From positions 124,001-188,000 of the forward strand of contig NZ_CP186275.1 of NCBI RefSeq assembly GCF_049331405.1: a stretch of DNA of 64,000 nt. The letters run 5' to 3'. The stretch comes from PoT sp049331405. Its GTDB lineage: Bacteria; Planctomycetota; Planctomycetia; Isosphaerales; Isosphaeraceae. Shown here one piece after another: positions 26,722-34,328 of this stretch (the first letter of the stretch is position 1; each line of letters starts with the position of its first letter). Below the pieces are notes generated by a model, which did no database searches, had not been told where the DNA came from, and saw nothing but the letters and a program-made list of their open reading frames with translations. The translations under genes were made by a program, and so were the position numbers.

Positions 26722-27060
26722 ATGGCCGACATCAACATCGACCGCCTGCTGGGCCGGGTCCACCTGGCCGACATGCTGACCGACGCCGACATCCAGGCCG
26801 AGGCCGAGAGGCTCCTCCCCGACGCGATCCGCCAGATCGTCGAGCACCTCGCCGAGAACCAGTGGCGACGCTCCCTCGCCAATCACGAGCCCCCCGGCAC
26901 CGACCCCGCCGAGACCGAGCGCGCCAGGCAAACGTACATCGAATCCACCGCCCGCGACCTCGCCGACCAGATGGACGACGAGTCGAAGCAGAAGCTCCGC
27001 GACGTCCTCGCCGACCAGATCCACCTCGCCCGCCGGCGTGCCCTCGACGCCGGCTCCTGA
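26722..27060 (+). CDS. Small acidic helical protein of unknown function
   Basis: 112 residues, ATG preceded by GACGGAGGAG. It is predicted to be almost entirely helical, with many D/E/R residues (LTDADIQAEAERLLPDAIRQ) and no hydrophobic segment. Codon-position GC is typical of the host. No known family recognised. It follows the previous small gene by 38 bp on the same strand. Confidence 0.65.
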   Translation: MADINIDRLLGRVHLADMLTDADIQAEAERLLPDAIRQIVEHLAENQWRRSLANHEPPGTDPAETERARQTYIESTARDLADQMDDESKQKLRDVLADQIHLARRRALDAGS

Positions 27061-27202
27061 GCCCTCGCCTTCATCCTTATCTCACCGAGAGGACAGGGGT
27101 TGCGGCGAAGGTGTCGGACGCCGCCTGCCGTCTTTCGGAAAAATCCGGGAGAAATCCGGACAGGCCGGGGCCGCCCGCGACATTACCCCTGGAAATGAGC
27201 CG

Positions 27203-27268
27203 TTCGTCGAGCGGCACGGCCCGATGGTCCTGCGCGTCTGCCGGGGCATCCTCCGGGTCGATTCGTGA
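27203..27268 (+). pseudogene. ECF sigma factor remnant (region 2 fragment)
   Basis: A short frame reads FVERHGPMVLRVCRGILRVDS and stops. The part up to VCR is the start of sigma region 2 as seen in the four complete ECF genes of this window (for example ILVERHGPMVLSVCRN). No region-2 continuation (DAEDAFQATFL) or region 4 follows, and nothing upstream restores an N-terminus. About 60 bp of clear similarity survives. One copy of the double-hairpin repeat lies 126 bp downstream. Confidence 0.7.
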
Positions 27269-27393
27269 TCCCGGCAACTTCATGGGCGACACTCTCCGTC
27301 CGCTCTAGGGAATTCGTCGGCGGAATTCATCGGCGCTTGTGAAGCTTTATGTCTTTGCAAATTTATATGAATTATGTGAAGATGAGATTATGT

Positions 27394-27438
27394 GTGGCCT
27401 CGATTGGCACAATCGGGGTCGCGCAGCGACAAGAGGCC
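27394..27438 (+). repeat. Double-hairpin repeat, copy 1 (forward)
   Basis: Stem 1 CGATTG-GCA-CAATCG (27401-27415), stem 2 GTCGC-GCA-GCGAC (27418-27430), closing GGCC at both ends. Both stems are perfect. The 3' module CTGCGGTCATCCCGGCCGAA follows. Confidence 0.9.
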
Positions 27439-27676
27439 GGCTGCGGTCATCCCGGCCGAAGTCAGGTGCCGTTCCCCGCGTCCCCGGCCGAACATCGGCT
27501 CACGCAACCGACGAGTGGCCGCCCCCGAATCCCCCGGCGATCCACCCTTTCTGAATGGCCCAAATGGTCCCAATCGCGTCGACCCGGAAAATGCGAGAGA
27601 TTGTGGAGGTGCTGAGGCAATTTCGCGGAGGGCCGCTTGTGTCGGCCGAGGCCATTGAATGACGTGAACCTCGCCC

Positions 27677-27967
27677 TCATACCTCATCCGGCGAGTTCAC
27701 CTCTGCTGGAGGGAAGGGACACTCGGCGGGGAGGTCTATGCGTCGCAATTGGGCGGCATAAGCGTCATCCTTGCGAACGAACCGGATCAGCCCTGCGATC
27801 GCAAGTCCGATCCCGACGAGCACCGACCCCGCGACTCCCTCGAGCATGAGGATGGGCATGGCGAATTCATCCTCGGCTCGTATCAGGGCCCGGACGTGGT
27901 CTATCGTGCCGAGGATAACCGCCAGGGCTGCTACCACGATCATCAGCATTCGGATTCGCAGTCGCAT
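27677..27967 (-). CDS. Small two-helix membrane protein, unknown function
   Basis: About 96 residues from ATG 27967; the frame is open 18 codons further upstream but those residues look like intergenic sequence. Two hydrophobic segments: MLMIVVAALAVILGTID and VAGSVLVGIGLAIAGLI, joined by an acidic loop. The tail is charged. No family recognised. Convergent with nothing close; the EF-hand gene starts on the other strand 434 bp away. Moderate confidence because it is short. Confidence 0.5.
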   Translation of the reverse strand: MRLRIRMLMIVVAALAVILGTIDHVRALIRAEDEFAMPILMLEGVAGSVLVGIGLAIAGLIRFVRKDDAYAAQLRRIDLPAECPFPPAEVNSPDEV

Positions 27968-28244
27968 GGCATGAGCCTCGATACCCAAAGGGGCGCTCCC
28001 GCAACCAGCCCCACGCCGCAAATCCGGAAGTGTAGCAAAAAAGGCCTGGCGACCGATCCAGTTGAAACCTCCTAAAGATTTGTGAAGTCAGGCGATTCAG
28101 CCTGACACGACCACGCCGATCCGATTGCAGACCCCTGCGCGGATGGAGCTTGCGCTGATCGGATCGGGTGGGATTCCCCCGAGTGTGAAAACCCCGTTTG
28201 CAGGCCCGGGCGAGTATGGTCGGCTCGCGGACTTGCGTCAAGTC

Positions 28245-28260
28245 TTGTCAATATCGACAA
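28245..28260. promoter_or_regulatory. Near-perfect 16-bp palindrome upstream of EF-hand gene
   Basis: TTGTCAATATCGACAA is symmetric except at one central pair. It lies about 140 bp before the EF-hand gene in a GC-rich gap and could be a dimeric-regulator site. Detected by eye only. Confidence 0.3.
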
Positions 28261-28400
28261 ACTCCCGGGCTCTTTCGCGGGGCGTTGACGCCTATAATTC
28301 TCGTTGCCGGCCCGAGCGGCCCGCGATCCGGGCGCCTTGAAGGGAAGGACTCGGCTCGACGTCCCGGCATGGCATTCGACGGATCCGCAGGGGGGCGAAG

Positions 28401-29153
28401 ATGTTACTGCTCCAGTCCATCTATGACATGATTCTCAGCCGGTCGCCGGAAACCCTGATCGTGGCGATCCTCGCCGCGCTGACGATCTCGCTGCCGGCGG
28501 CGGGGATCTTCGCCCTGATGCGCAAGAAATCGGCCGAGCCGGGGACGCTCGTCATCGGGCTGATGACGGCGACCAACGTGGGGGCGATGCTCCTGGCCGC
28601 CGGCTTCATCTGGTCGGAGAAGTCGGGGGGGGTGAACGCCAGCCCGAACCCGGGAGGGCAGATCCCCGGCAGCTTCGGCCCGGGGACATTCCTGGCACCC
28701 ATGATCATGAGACTCGCCGACACCGATCAGGACGGCCGGATCCTCCCCGAGGAGGCGGCCAGGGCCGCCCAACAGTTCATCAGCCAGGCGGGCAATGTGG
28801 AAGCCGTGGCGCTCGACCAGGAGATGCTCGCCGAGGCCATCAACAAGGGCATGGGCGTTGCGATGGCGAACGGGGCCCATTTCGGGCACGGCGGCGACCG
28901 CAACCGCGGCGGCCACACGTTCAGCTCGCGGACGTTCGCCATCCACGACCCCAACCATGACGGGCAGATCAGCCGCGACGAGGCCCTCGACTTCCTCGAT
29001 CGGCTCTACGACGAGAGCCACACCGAAGGGGGCCACTCCTTCAGCTACGAGGGCCTGGAACGCAACCTCCGACGCATGATGCGGCCCCCCAACATCCACA
29101 GCCGGGCCGACGCCAGGCCCAGGGCCGAACGCGACCCGAACGACCACGGCTGA
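28401..29153 (+). CDS. Membrane protein with EF-hand-type calcium motifs
   Basis: 250 residues. Two N-terminal transmembrane helices (about 16-38 and 48-70) are followed by a soluble domain. Two EF-hand loops are visible: DTDQDGRILPEEA (about residue 107) and DPNHDGQISRDEA (about 184), each with D at 1, 3 and 5 and E at 12. A His/Gly-rich linker lies between them and a charged tail ends the protein. EF-hand proteins are common in planctomycetes. Calcium binding is predicted; the function is unknown. It ends convergent with the M56 gene, with a hairpin between. Confidence 0.82.
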   Translation: MLLLQSIYDMILSRSPETLIVAILAALTISLPAAGIFALMRKKSAEPGTLVIGLMTATNVGAMLLAAGFIWSEKSGGVNASPNPGGQIPGSFGPGTFLAPMIMRLADTDQDGRILPEEAARAAQQFISQAGNVEAVALDQEMLAEAINKGMGVAMANGAHFGHGGDRNRGGHTFSSRTFAIHDPNHDGQISRDEALDFLDRLYDESHTEGGHSFSYEGLERNLRRMMRPPNIHSRADARPRAERDPNDHG

Positions 29154-29174
29154 GCGCCTGACGCATGAAATCAA

Positions 29175-29211
29175 GGAGGCCTCGGCCATCGCGAGATGAG
29201 TCGAGGCCTCC
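29175..29211. terminator. Hairpin between convergent EF-hand and M56 genes
   Basis: GGAGGCCTCG (29175-29184) and CGAGGCCTCC (29202-29211) are exact reverse complements separated by 17 nt. It sits in the 77-bp gap between two convergent stops and could terminate in both directions. No T-tract is present. Confidence 0.5.
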
Positions 29212-29230
29212 GCATGCGCTCATATCCAGA

Positions 29231-32200
29231 TCAAGGCCGATTCGGCAACTTGACGAGCTTGAGCAAGCCCGCGTCGACGGGCTTGTCGTCGCCCGCCTCG
29301 GCCTGGGGGACGATGAGGGGCTGGTTGAACAGGTGGCCGGGAGGGTCGCTGTCGAACCGGACGTTGAGGTGATACGTCCCCTCGGGGACGTCGTCGATCC
29401 GGAACGAGCCGTCCTTGTCGGCGCTCGCGTAGAAGTAGGTGGCCGATAGTTGCCTGTTCGGATCCTCCACCCGGAGCGACACATCCGCGAGGTTCCAGCG
29501 CACCCGGCCCTTGAAGTCGTCGGGGGGCACGAGCTTGCCGACGACCGCGCGCCCCGTGCCGCCGAGGTTGATGCGGAGGGTCTTCCCCGCCGGGAAGTCG
29601 AAGTGGACCTGGGCCGACGAGGCCACCGTCGTCGCCCCCTGCCCCACGATGCGCCTGATCGACCGGCCGATGCTCCCCGGCCCGGGGAAGACGCGGTCGA
29701 AGCGGAACTTGCCGTCGGGTCCGGTGCTCCCCTCGTAACTCGTGAAGATGCTCGCCACGTCGTTGCCATACGAGTGGGGACTGCGGACGTTGAGCGTCAG
29801 GGGGATGTTGATACCCAGGTCCTTGCCGATGTGGAAGGTCCCCTCGACGCGCGCCCAGGGCTCCAGGCGGATGATCTTCGTGCGGTCCCATTCCGGCTTC
29901 GACTTGATGTGGGCGAAGCCGTCGGGGTGGGTGATGATCAATTGAAAATCCGTGTCCTGGGCGGGGAAGCGGAACCGGCCCGAGGCATCGGTCGTCTCCC
30001 TCGATGCATAAGTCGAACCATCGTCGATGTCGCCGTCCTTGATGTTGATCTGCGAGCCCGCGATCCCCAGCGCGATCCTCGCGCCGACGGCCGGCTTGAG
30101 GTTGGGGGTCACCACCTTGGCGGAGACGCCCAGGCCCGGCTTGAGGGCGAAATCGATGGTGATCGCCCCCTCGTCGAACCTGATCTCACGCGAGGTCATG
30201 GCTTCATATCCATCGGCCTCGATGCGGATGAGGCCGAGGTTCTCGCCCCGATCCTCCGCGATCCTGTACTGGCCGTCGTTGGCGACGAAGCTGTCGTTGC
30301 GGTTCCAGCCCTTCCGCCCGTCGGCCGTCTGCCAGCCGGGGACGACCCGGAACTTCGGGACCGGCTTCTTCGACTCGGCGTCGATGACGCGACCGGAAAT
30401 CACCAGCGTGTCGGGAGTCCTGAAGACATACTCATCCTCGCGTGCGATGATCGGTTGCAGTACAAGTTGCATGCCGTCGGGCGGGCAGATATCGGCCTTG
30501 AACTCGTCGAGCGGCGCCTCATCCCAGGCCCATGAACCATCGGCGTCAGCGTATTCGTTGACGTTTTTGAACTCGAAATAATGGATCATGCCCCGCCAAC
30601 GCTGGAAGTGAATCCGGGCCTTGGGGACGGGCTTGCCTCGCATGTCGACCACGCGGATGCGGACCTTGCCCCCCGGCTTCATGGCGAAGTCGACGGGGTC
30701 CATGCCGGCCTCGACGTTGATCTCCTTCATGTCGGTCGCCCGCCCCTTGGCGGCGACGACCAGGCGCGTGGGCGAGGCCTCGCAGGCGTCCAGGCGATAG
30801 GTCCCGTCCTGTCCGGTCTTGGTCTCGCGGAGGTCATTGAGGAACTTCGTATAGACCCTCGCCCCTGCGATGGGCTTGCCTGCCTCGTCGGTGACCTTGC
30901 CCGTCACCGTGAGGCCGCGATCCATCACGAGCTTCTCCGTCGGCTCCTTGCCGCGCTCGATGCCGTACTGGGCGCGAGACAGGTTCGATCGCAGGGGCTT
31001 GAAGCTCGGATGATTGAAGTCGAAGTGGACGAGGCTCAGCGAGTCGGGCACGCCATCGTAATGCCACTTGCCCGAGGCGTCGGTCCTGGTCGCGGAGCCG
31101 CCGAGGCCCTGACGCGTCATGCCCGGGCGCTTCTTGGCCTCGATGAAAGGGTCGACCTCCACGCCCTCGACGGGCTTACCATCGGCGTCGACGACGATGC
31201 CGCCGACCGACCACGCGGCATCCAGTTCGGCCTTGAGGAAGGCAGGTATGACCTCGTTGTTGACCGCCGCCTGCCACTCCGCCCAGTAGGGGCCGTAGCC
31301 TGGGAGGTTGATATAGATGTCGAGATTCATTTTGCCTTGAATTTCGACCATGATCCTCCCTTCGGCGTCCCCCTCGATGTCGATCCTGTAGGGGTCAGAC
31401 TTCACGGTTTTACCCGTGAGGACTTGTTTGTCGGTGATTTGTGATTGAGTCTGGAATCTCGCCAGGGCACGGGGGATCGGCTTGCCGTCGGGCCCGACGA
31501 CCTGGAGGGTGAATGCCTGCGTGGCGGCCTGATCCTTGAGCTTGGGGGCATCAGCCTTGGCGGGGGCAGGGGGTTCGGCCGAGGTCGAGCCGGGGCCGTT
31601 GGCGGCGCGGAGGTGGGGGACCGAGACGAGGGCGAAGAGCAGGATCGCCAGCATCGAGAGGGAGCCGGGCGTAGTCCGGATCGGGCGATCCACATCGATG
31701 AGCCTCTGCACGCGTCGGAGGCAGCAGGCCCTCGAGTCGAGCCCGAAGACGCCGAGGGCCCCCTCGAGCCTCCGCCGGCCGCGGTCGAAGTGCCGGAGCA
31801 TCCGCACGAAGGCCTCGCCCGACTCCAGCCCCGACGCCTCGCTCAGCTCGAGCGCGAGGTCGTCGCAGGCGTACTCGCGCAACTGGTGGATCATCCGGTT
31901 CGCGACCCAGATCGCCGGGTTGAAGAAGTGCAGGATCGTCGCAAGCCGCTGGAAGGCCGCGACGAGCAGGTCGCGCCGCCTGACGTGCGCCAGCTCGTGG
32001 AGCAACACCCATCGGAGCTGCGGCCCCGAGAGCGACCCGGCGATTCCCGAGGGCAGCAGGATCGTCGGCCGCAGGATCCCCCAGACCGAGGCCGTGGGGA
32101 CCTCCCGGCTCTCGACGACTCGGATCCTCGATCCCAGGCCGACGAGCCTGGCCAGCTCCTGGACCTCGCCCGCATGCCCCGACCCTGCCTCCGCCGAGAT

Positions 32201-32785
32201 GCCGCGGAGCCTCGCCCGGAACCGGAGCTGGCTTACCACGAACCGGATCGCCAGGAAGCCCACGCTGGCGATCCATCCGAGCATGAACATCGCCGCGATT
32301 GAGAGTCGCTCGAAACGTGGAGTGGCGCGGGGCAAGGGCTGGGCGGCGAGGACGCTCGCGGGCCTTATCGAAGGAGTTGCCACCGCCGGCCGTGCCTCAA
32401 TATTGGCGATGGTCGCGGGGGAGGTCGCCGGGGTTCTGTGAGGCTCGACGGCCGTCGTCATCGAATTGAAAGTAGGCTCAAATCTTGGATCCACTCGTGT
32501 TTTGGAAGTGACGACATGCTGCCTTGAATTCATCCAGCTCGACAATATTTCCAGCGGTGGCCATGCGAGGGCCGAGGGGACCGTCACGACGACGGGGAGC
32601 AACAGCTTGAGCGGGACGAGGAGGAAGAGGCAGTACCCCACCTGGGGCGACGCGCGGCGTCGGATGACGAGCCAGACGAGGCCGACGATGGCGAGTAGCA
32701 GGGCCGCGCTCAGCGACGCGGTGAGCATCCAGGCCGCCCATCGGGCCGCCGCGGAGTTGACGTAGGGAATCGCGACATTCCACAT
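29231..32785 (-). CDS. M56/BlaR1-type membrane metallopeptidase with carboxypeptidase-regulatory-like domains
   Basis: 1184 residues. Four N-terminal helices flank the M56 peptidase: LLHELAHVRRRDLL (HExxH zinc motif) and the downstream LREYACDDLALEL block. After the last helix (about residue 385) several carboxypeptidase-regulatory-like beta-sandwich domains follow, recognised by GxVxDxxGKPIxGAxV patterns such as VTGKVTDEAGKPIAGARVY. In BlaR1/MecR1 an outer sensor activates the zinc peptidase, which inactivates the BlaI repressor. Here the penicillin-binding sensor is replaced by these domains, so the ligand is not a beta-lactam by default. GGGGAGG precedes ATG 32785. The BlaI gene is 39 bp upstream. 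Confidence 0.9.
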   Translation of the reverse strand: MWNVAIPYVNSAAARWAAWMLTASLSAALLLAIVGLVWLVIRRRASPQVGYCLFLLVPLKLLLPVVVTVPSALAWPPLEILSSWMNSRQHVVTSKTRVDPRFEPTFNSMTTAVEPHRTPATSPATIANIEARPAVATPSIRPASVLAAQPLPRATPRFERLSIAAMFMLGWIASVGFLAIRFVVSQLRFRARLRGISAEAGSGHAGEVQELARLVGLGSRIRVVESREVPTASVWGILRPTILLPSGIAGSLSGPQLRWVLLHELAHVRRRDLLVAAFQRLATILHFFNPAIWVANRMIHQLREYACDDLALELSEASGLESGEAFVRMLRHFDRGRRRLEGALGVFGLDSRACCLRRVQRLIDVDRPIRTTPGSLSMLAILLFALVSVPHLRAANGPGSTSAEPPAPAKADAPKLKDQAATQAFTLQVVGPDGKPIPRALARFQTQSQITDKQVLTGKTVKSDPYRIDIEGDAEGRIMVEIQGKMNLDIYINLPGYGPYWAEWQAAVNNEVIPAFLKAELDAAWSVGGIVVDADGKPVEGVEVDPFIEAKKRPGMTRQGLGGSATRTDASGKWHYDGVPDSLSLVHFDFNHPSFKPLRSNLSRAQYGIERGKEPTEKLVMDRGLTVTGKVTDEAGKPIAGARVYTKFLNDLRETKTGQDGTYRLDACEASPTRLVVAAKGRATDMKEINVEAGMDPVDFAMKPGGKVRIRVVDMRGKPVPKARIHFQRWRGMIHYFEFKNVNEYADADGSWAWDEAPLDEFKADICPPDGMQLVLQPIIAREDEYVFRTPDTLVISGRVIDAESKKPVPKFRVVPGWQTADGRKGWNRNDSFVANDGQYRIAEDRGENLGLIRIEADGYEAMTSREIRFDEGAITIDFALKPGLGVSAKVVTPNLKPAVGARIALGIAGSQINIKDGDIDDGSTYASRETTDASGRFRFPAQDTDFQLIITHPDGFAHIKSKPEWDRTKIIRLEPWARVEGTFHIGKDLGINIPLTLNVRSPHSYGNDVASIFTSYEGSTGPDGKFRFDRVFPGPGSIGRSIRRIVGQGATTVASSAQVHFDFPAGKTLRINLGGTGRAVVGKLVPPDDFKGRVRWNLADVSLRVEDPNRQLSATYFYASADKDGSFRIDDVPEGTYHLNVRFDSDPPGHLFNQPLIVPQAEAGDDKPVDAGLLKLVKLPNRP

Positions 32786-32824
32786 CCTCGATGTCCTCCC
32801 CTGCGAATGCTATCGATGGGTGAC

Positions 32825-33247
32825 TTACTTATTCTTTCCCGGGTTCTTGAGCGATTTCTTCTTGGCGTCGATGAGCTTCTGCAGCGAGTCGAGGTCTTCC
32901 TCGCTGAGCGGGATGTTCTCGACCATGTGGGCCAGCAGCGGCCCCGTGACCCCCTCAACGGCGTTCGCCAGCAGGCTATCCGCGGCCGACTGGAAGGCCG
33001 ACAACGCCGATTCCGCCGGCCGATAGACGAACCCGTTCCCCACCTGCGTCGTCGACACATACCCCTTGTCGACCAGCCGCTTGAGGATGGTCTTCACCGT
33101 CGCCGGCGTCCACGAATGCTGCTCCCCCGCGATGGTGTACACCTCGCGCGCCATCGCCTTCCGCAGCTCCCAGACGATCTTCATGACCTTCCACTCGGCC
33201 CTGGAAAGTTCCTTGCGATCCTCGAGCGTCATCATCCCTCCCCGCAC
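32825..33247 (-). CDS. BlaI/MecI/CopY family transcriptional repressor
   Basis: 140 residues from GTG 33247; ATG 33232 with GGGGAGGG just before it is an equally good start. Winged-helix core: LSRAEWKVMKIVWEL and HSWTPATVKTILKRLVDKGYV, the family recognition helix, then a C-terminal dimerisation helix. In this family the partner M56 peptidase cleaves or inactivates the repressor, freeing the operon. The M56 gene lies 39 bp downstream on the same strand, so the pair is likely self-regulated. No operator was identified with confidence. Confidence 0.92.
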   Translation of the reverse strand: MRGGMMTLEDRKELSRAEWKVMKIVWELRKAMAREVYTIAGEQHSWTPATVKTILKRLVDKGYVSTTQVGNGFVYRPAESALSAFQSAADSLLANAVEGVTGPLLAHMVENIPLSEEDLDSLQKLIDAKKKSLKNPGKNK

Positions 33248-33429
33248 CTCTGCGGCTACCCCGTCGGGCCTCTCGCCCTCCGGGATACCTCCGGTCAGTC
33301 TTCATGTCGAGGATCGTACGCAGATCGGTTACGTTTGTCAACGATCCGGCGATGGGAATCCTCCGCATGCGGGCCTCGGAGACGACGAGGGGCCATGCTT
33401 AAACACACGGCTGAGCACCCTGTCTCCGG

Positions 33430-33474
33430 GTGGCCGCGATTGGGACAATCGGGGTCGCGCAGCGACGAGAGGCC
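33430..33474 (+). repeat. Double-hairpin repeat, copy 2 (forward)
   Basis: Stem 1 CGATTG-GGA-CAATCG, stem 2 GTCGC-GCA-GCGAC, GGCC at both ends. It is identical over all 45 bp to the inverted copy at 33794-33838. Confidence 0.92.
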
Positions 33475-33575
33475 AGCCACAAGGAGCCTTTGCCGAGCAC
33501 GCGGGCCATCCTACGAGAGGCTCGGCCGACACGGGAAAGCCCGCATTATTTATCGCCGCTTCTTCATATCTCCGG

Positions 33576-33620
33576 GTGGCCGCGGTTGGAACAACCGGGG
33601 TCGCGAAGCGACAAGAGGTT
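33576..33620 (+). repeat. Double-hairpin repeat, copy 3 (forward, variant)
   Basis: Stem 1 is CGGTTG-GAA-CAACCG: relative to copy 2 one A-T pair has become G-C on both arms. Stem 2 is GTCGC-GAA-GCGAC. The 3' end is GGTT, still able to pair with GGCC through two G-U pairs. Confidence 0.92.
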
Positions 33621-33793
33621 TCGAGCCGATCCCCGAGACCAAGACCGGGGGCCGTCTGCCAACACCTTGGGCGTCTCGCGTCCCCAGGGGACCGGCGAGG
33701 GCCCGACCGCCTCGCCCATGCGTTCTCGCCGGCATGGTCAATACCCGGAAATGCAGGGAAGGCCTTCGTGCTTGGCCGGGGCTAGTTGCGGTT

Positions 33794-33838
33794 GGCCTCT
33801 CGTCGCTGCGCGACCCCGATTGTCCCAATCGCGGCCAC
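33794..33838 (-). repeat. Double-hairpin repeat, copy 4 (inverted)
   Basis: Reverse complement of copy 2, 45 of 45 identical; the two form a long perfect inverted repeat around 320 bp that includes copy 3. Confidence 0.92.
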
Positions 33839-34328
33839 CCAATGAGGTAGGGCGGCGAGGGTTTGCGGATGGCCCCTCGTCGCCTCAGAAGCCCGCGTAT
33901 CCGCCCAGACTTGCTACGGACGCTCGACGTAATCGAGGCCTGTGGGGCGACCCGTTTTATGACGAATCGATGCTTGGTCCACTTTGCCGTCGATCAGGCC
34001 GATCCGGATCTCGCCGCGAGGATCCTCCCATCGATCATCGCGATCGCCCAACCTGCCGCCCTGGCATCAACAACCCGCAAACTCAACGGGCCTCAGGCGC
34101 GTATCACCGAGGAATCCGGCGGGGGCTTTGCGGGGTCTCGCCCGGGCGGTACGTTGAGGGTCGCCGGGGCCGCATGTCGTTTCCGGCGAAGGGGCTCCGT
34201 CGACCGTGGAGAATTCTCCAGGAATTTTGGGAGGATCAGCCGGGCTAGCCGCTCTTAACACGTGATGGCGAGGCCCGAGGCGCGGTGAATCGGGCACGGA
34301 GCGGGTCAGGCGGGGGAGTCTTTCGAGG

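Larger units (their letters stand above)
27061..27676. other. Gene-poor region with ECF remnant and one repeat copy
   Basis: 616 bp between a small + strand gene and a small - strand gene. It contains the ECF fragment at 27203-27268, an AT-rich patch near 27330-27390 that stands out from the GC-rich surroundings, and one 45-bp double-hairpin repeat at 27394-27438. The remainder shows no gene I can support. Confidence 0.6.
33248..34328. other. Gene-free stretch holding repeat cluster A
   Basis: 1081 bp between the BlaI gene and the first ECF gene. Three double-hairpin repeats (forward, forward, inverted) lie at 33430-33838. Open frames here run through the repeats in all phases and are artefacts. 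From 33839 to 34328 I see no gene; the ECF promoter is expected there. Confidence 0.6.

Noticed and set aside
33863..34258. 131-codon frame upstream of ECF-1
   Set aside because: No Shine-Dalgarno signal, random-looking composition and overlap with repeat-associated sequence.
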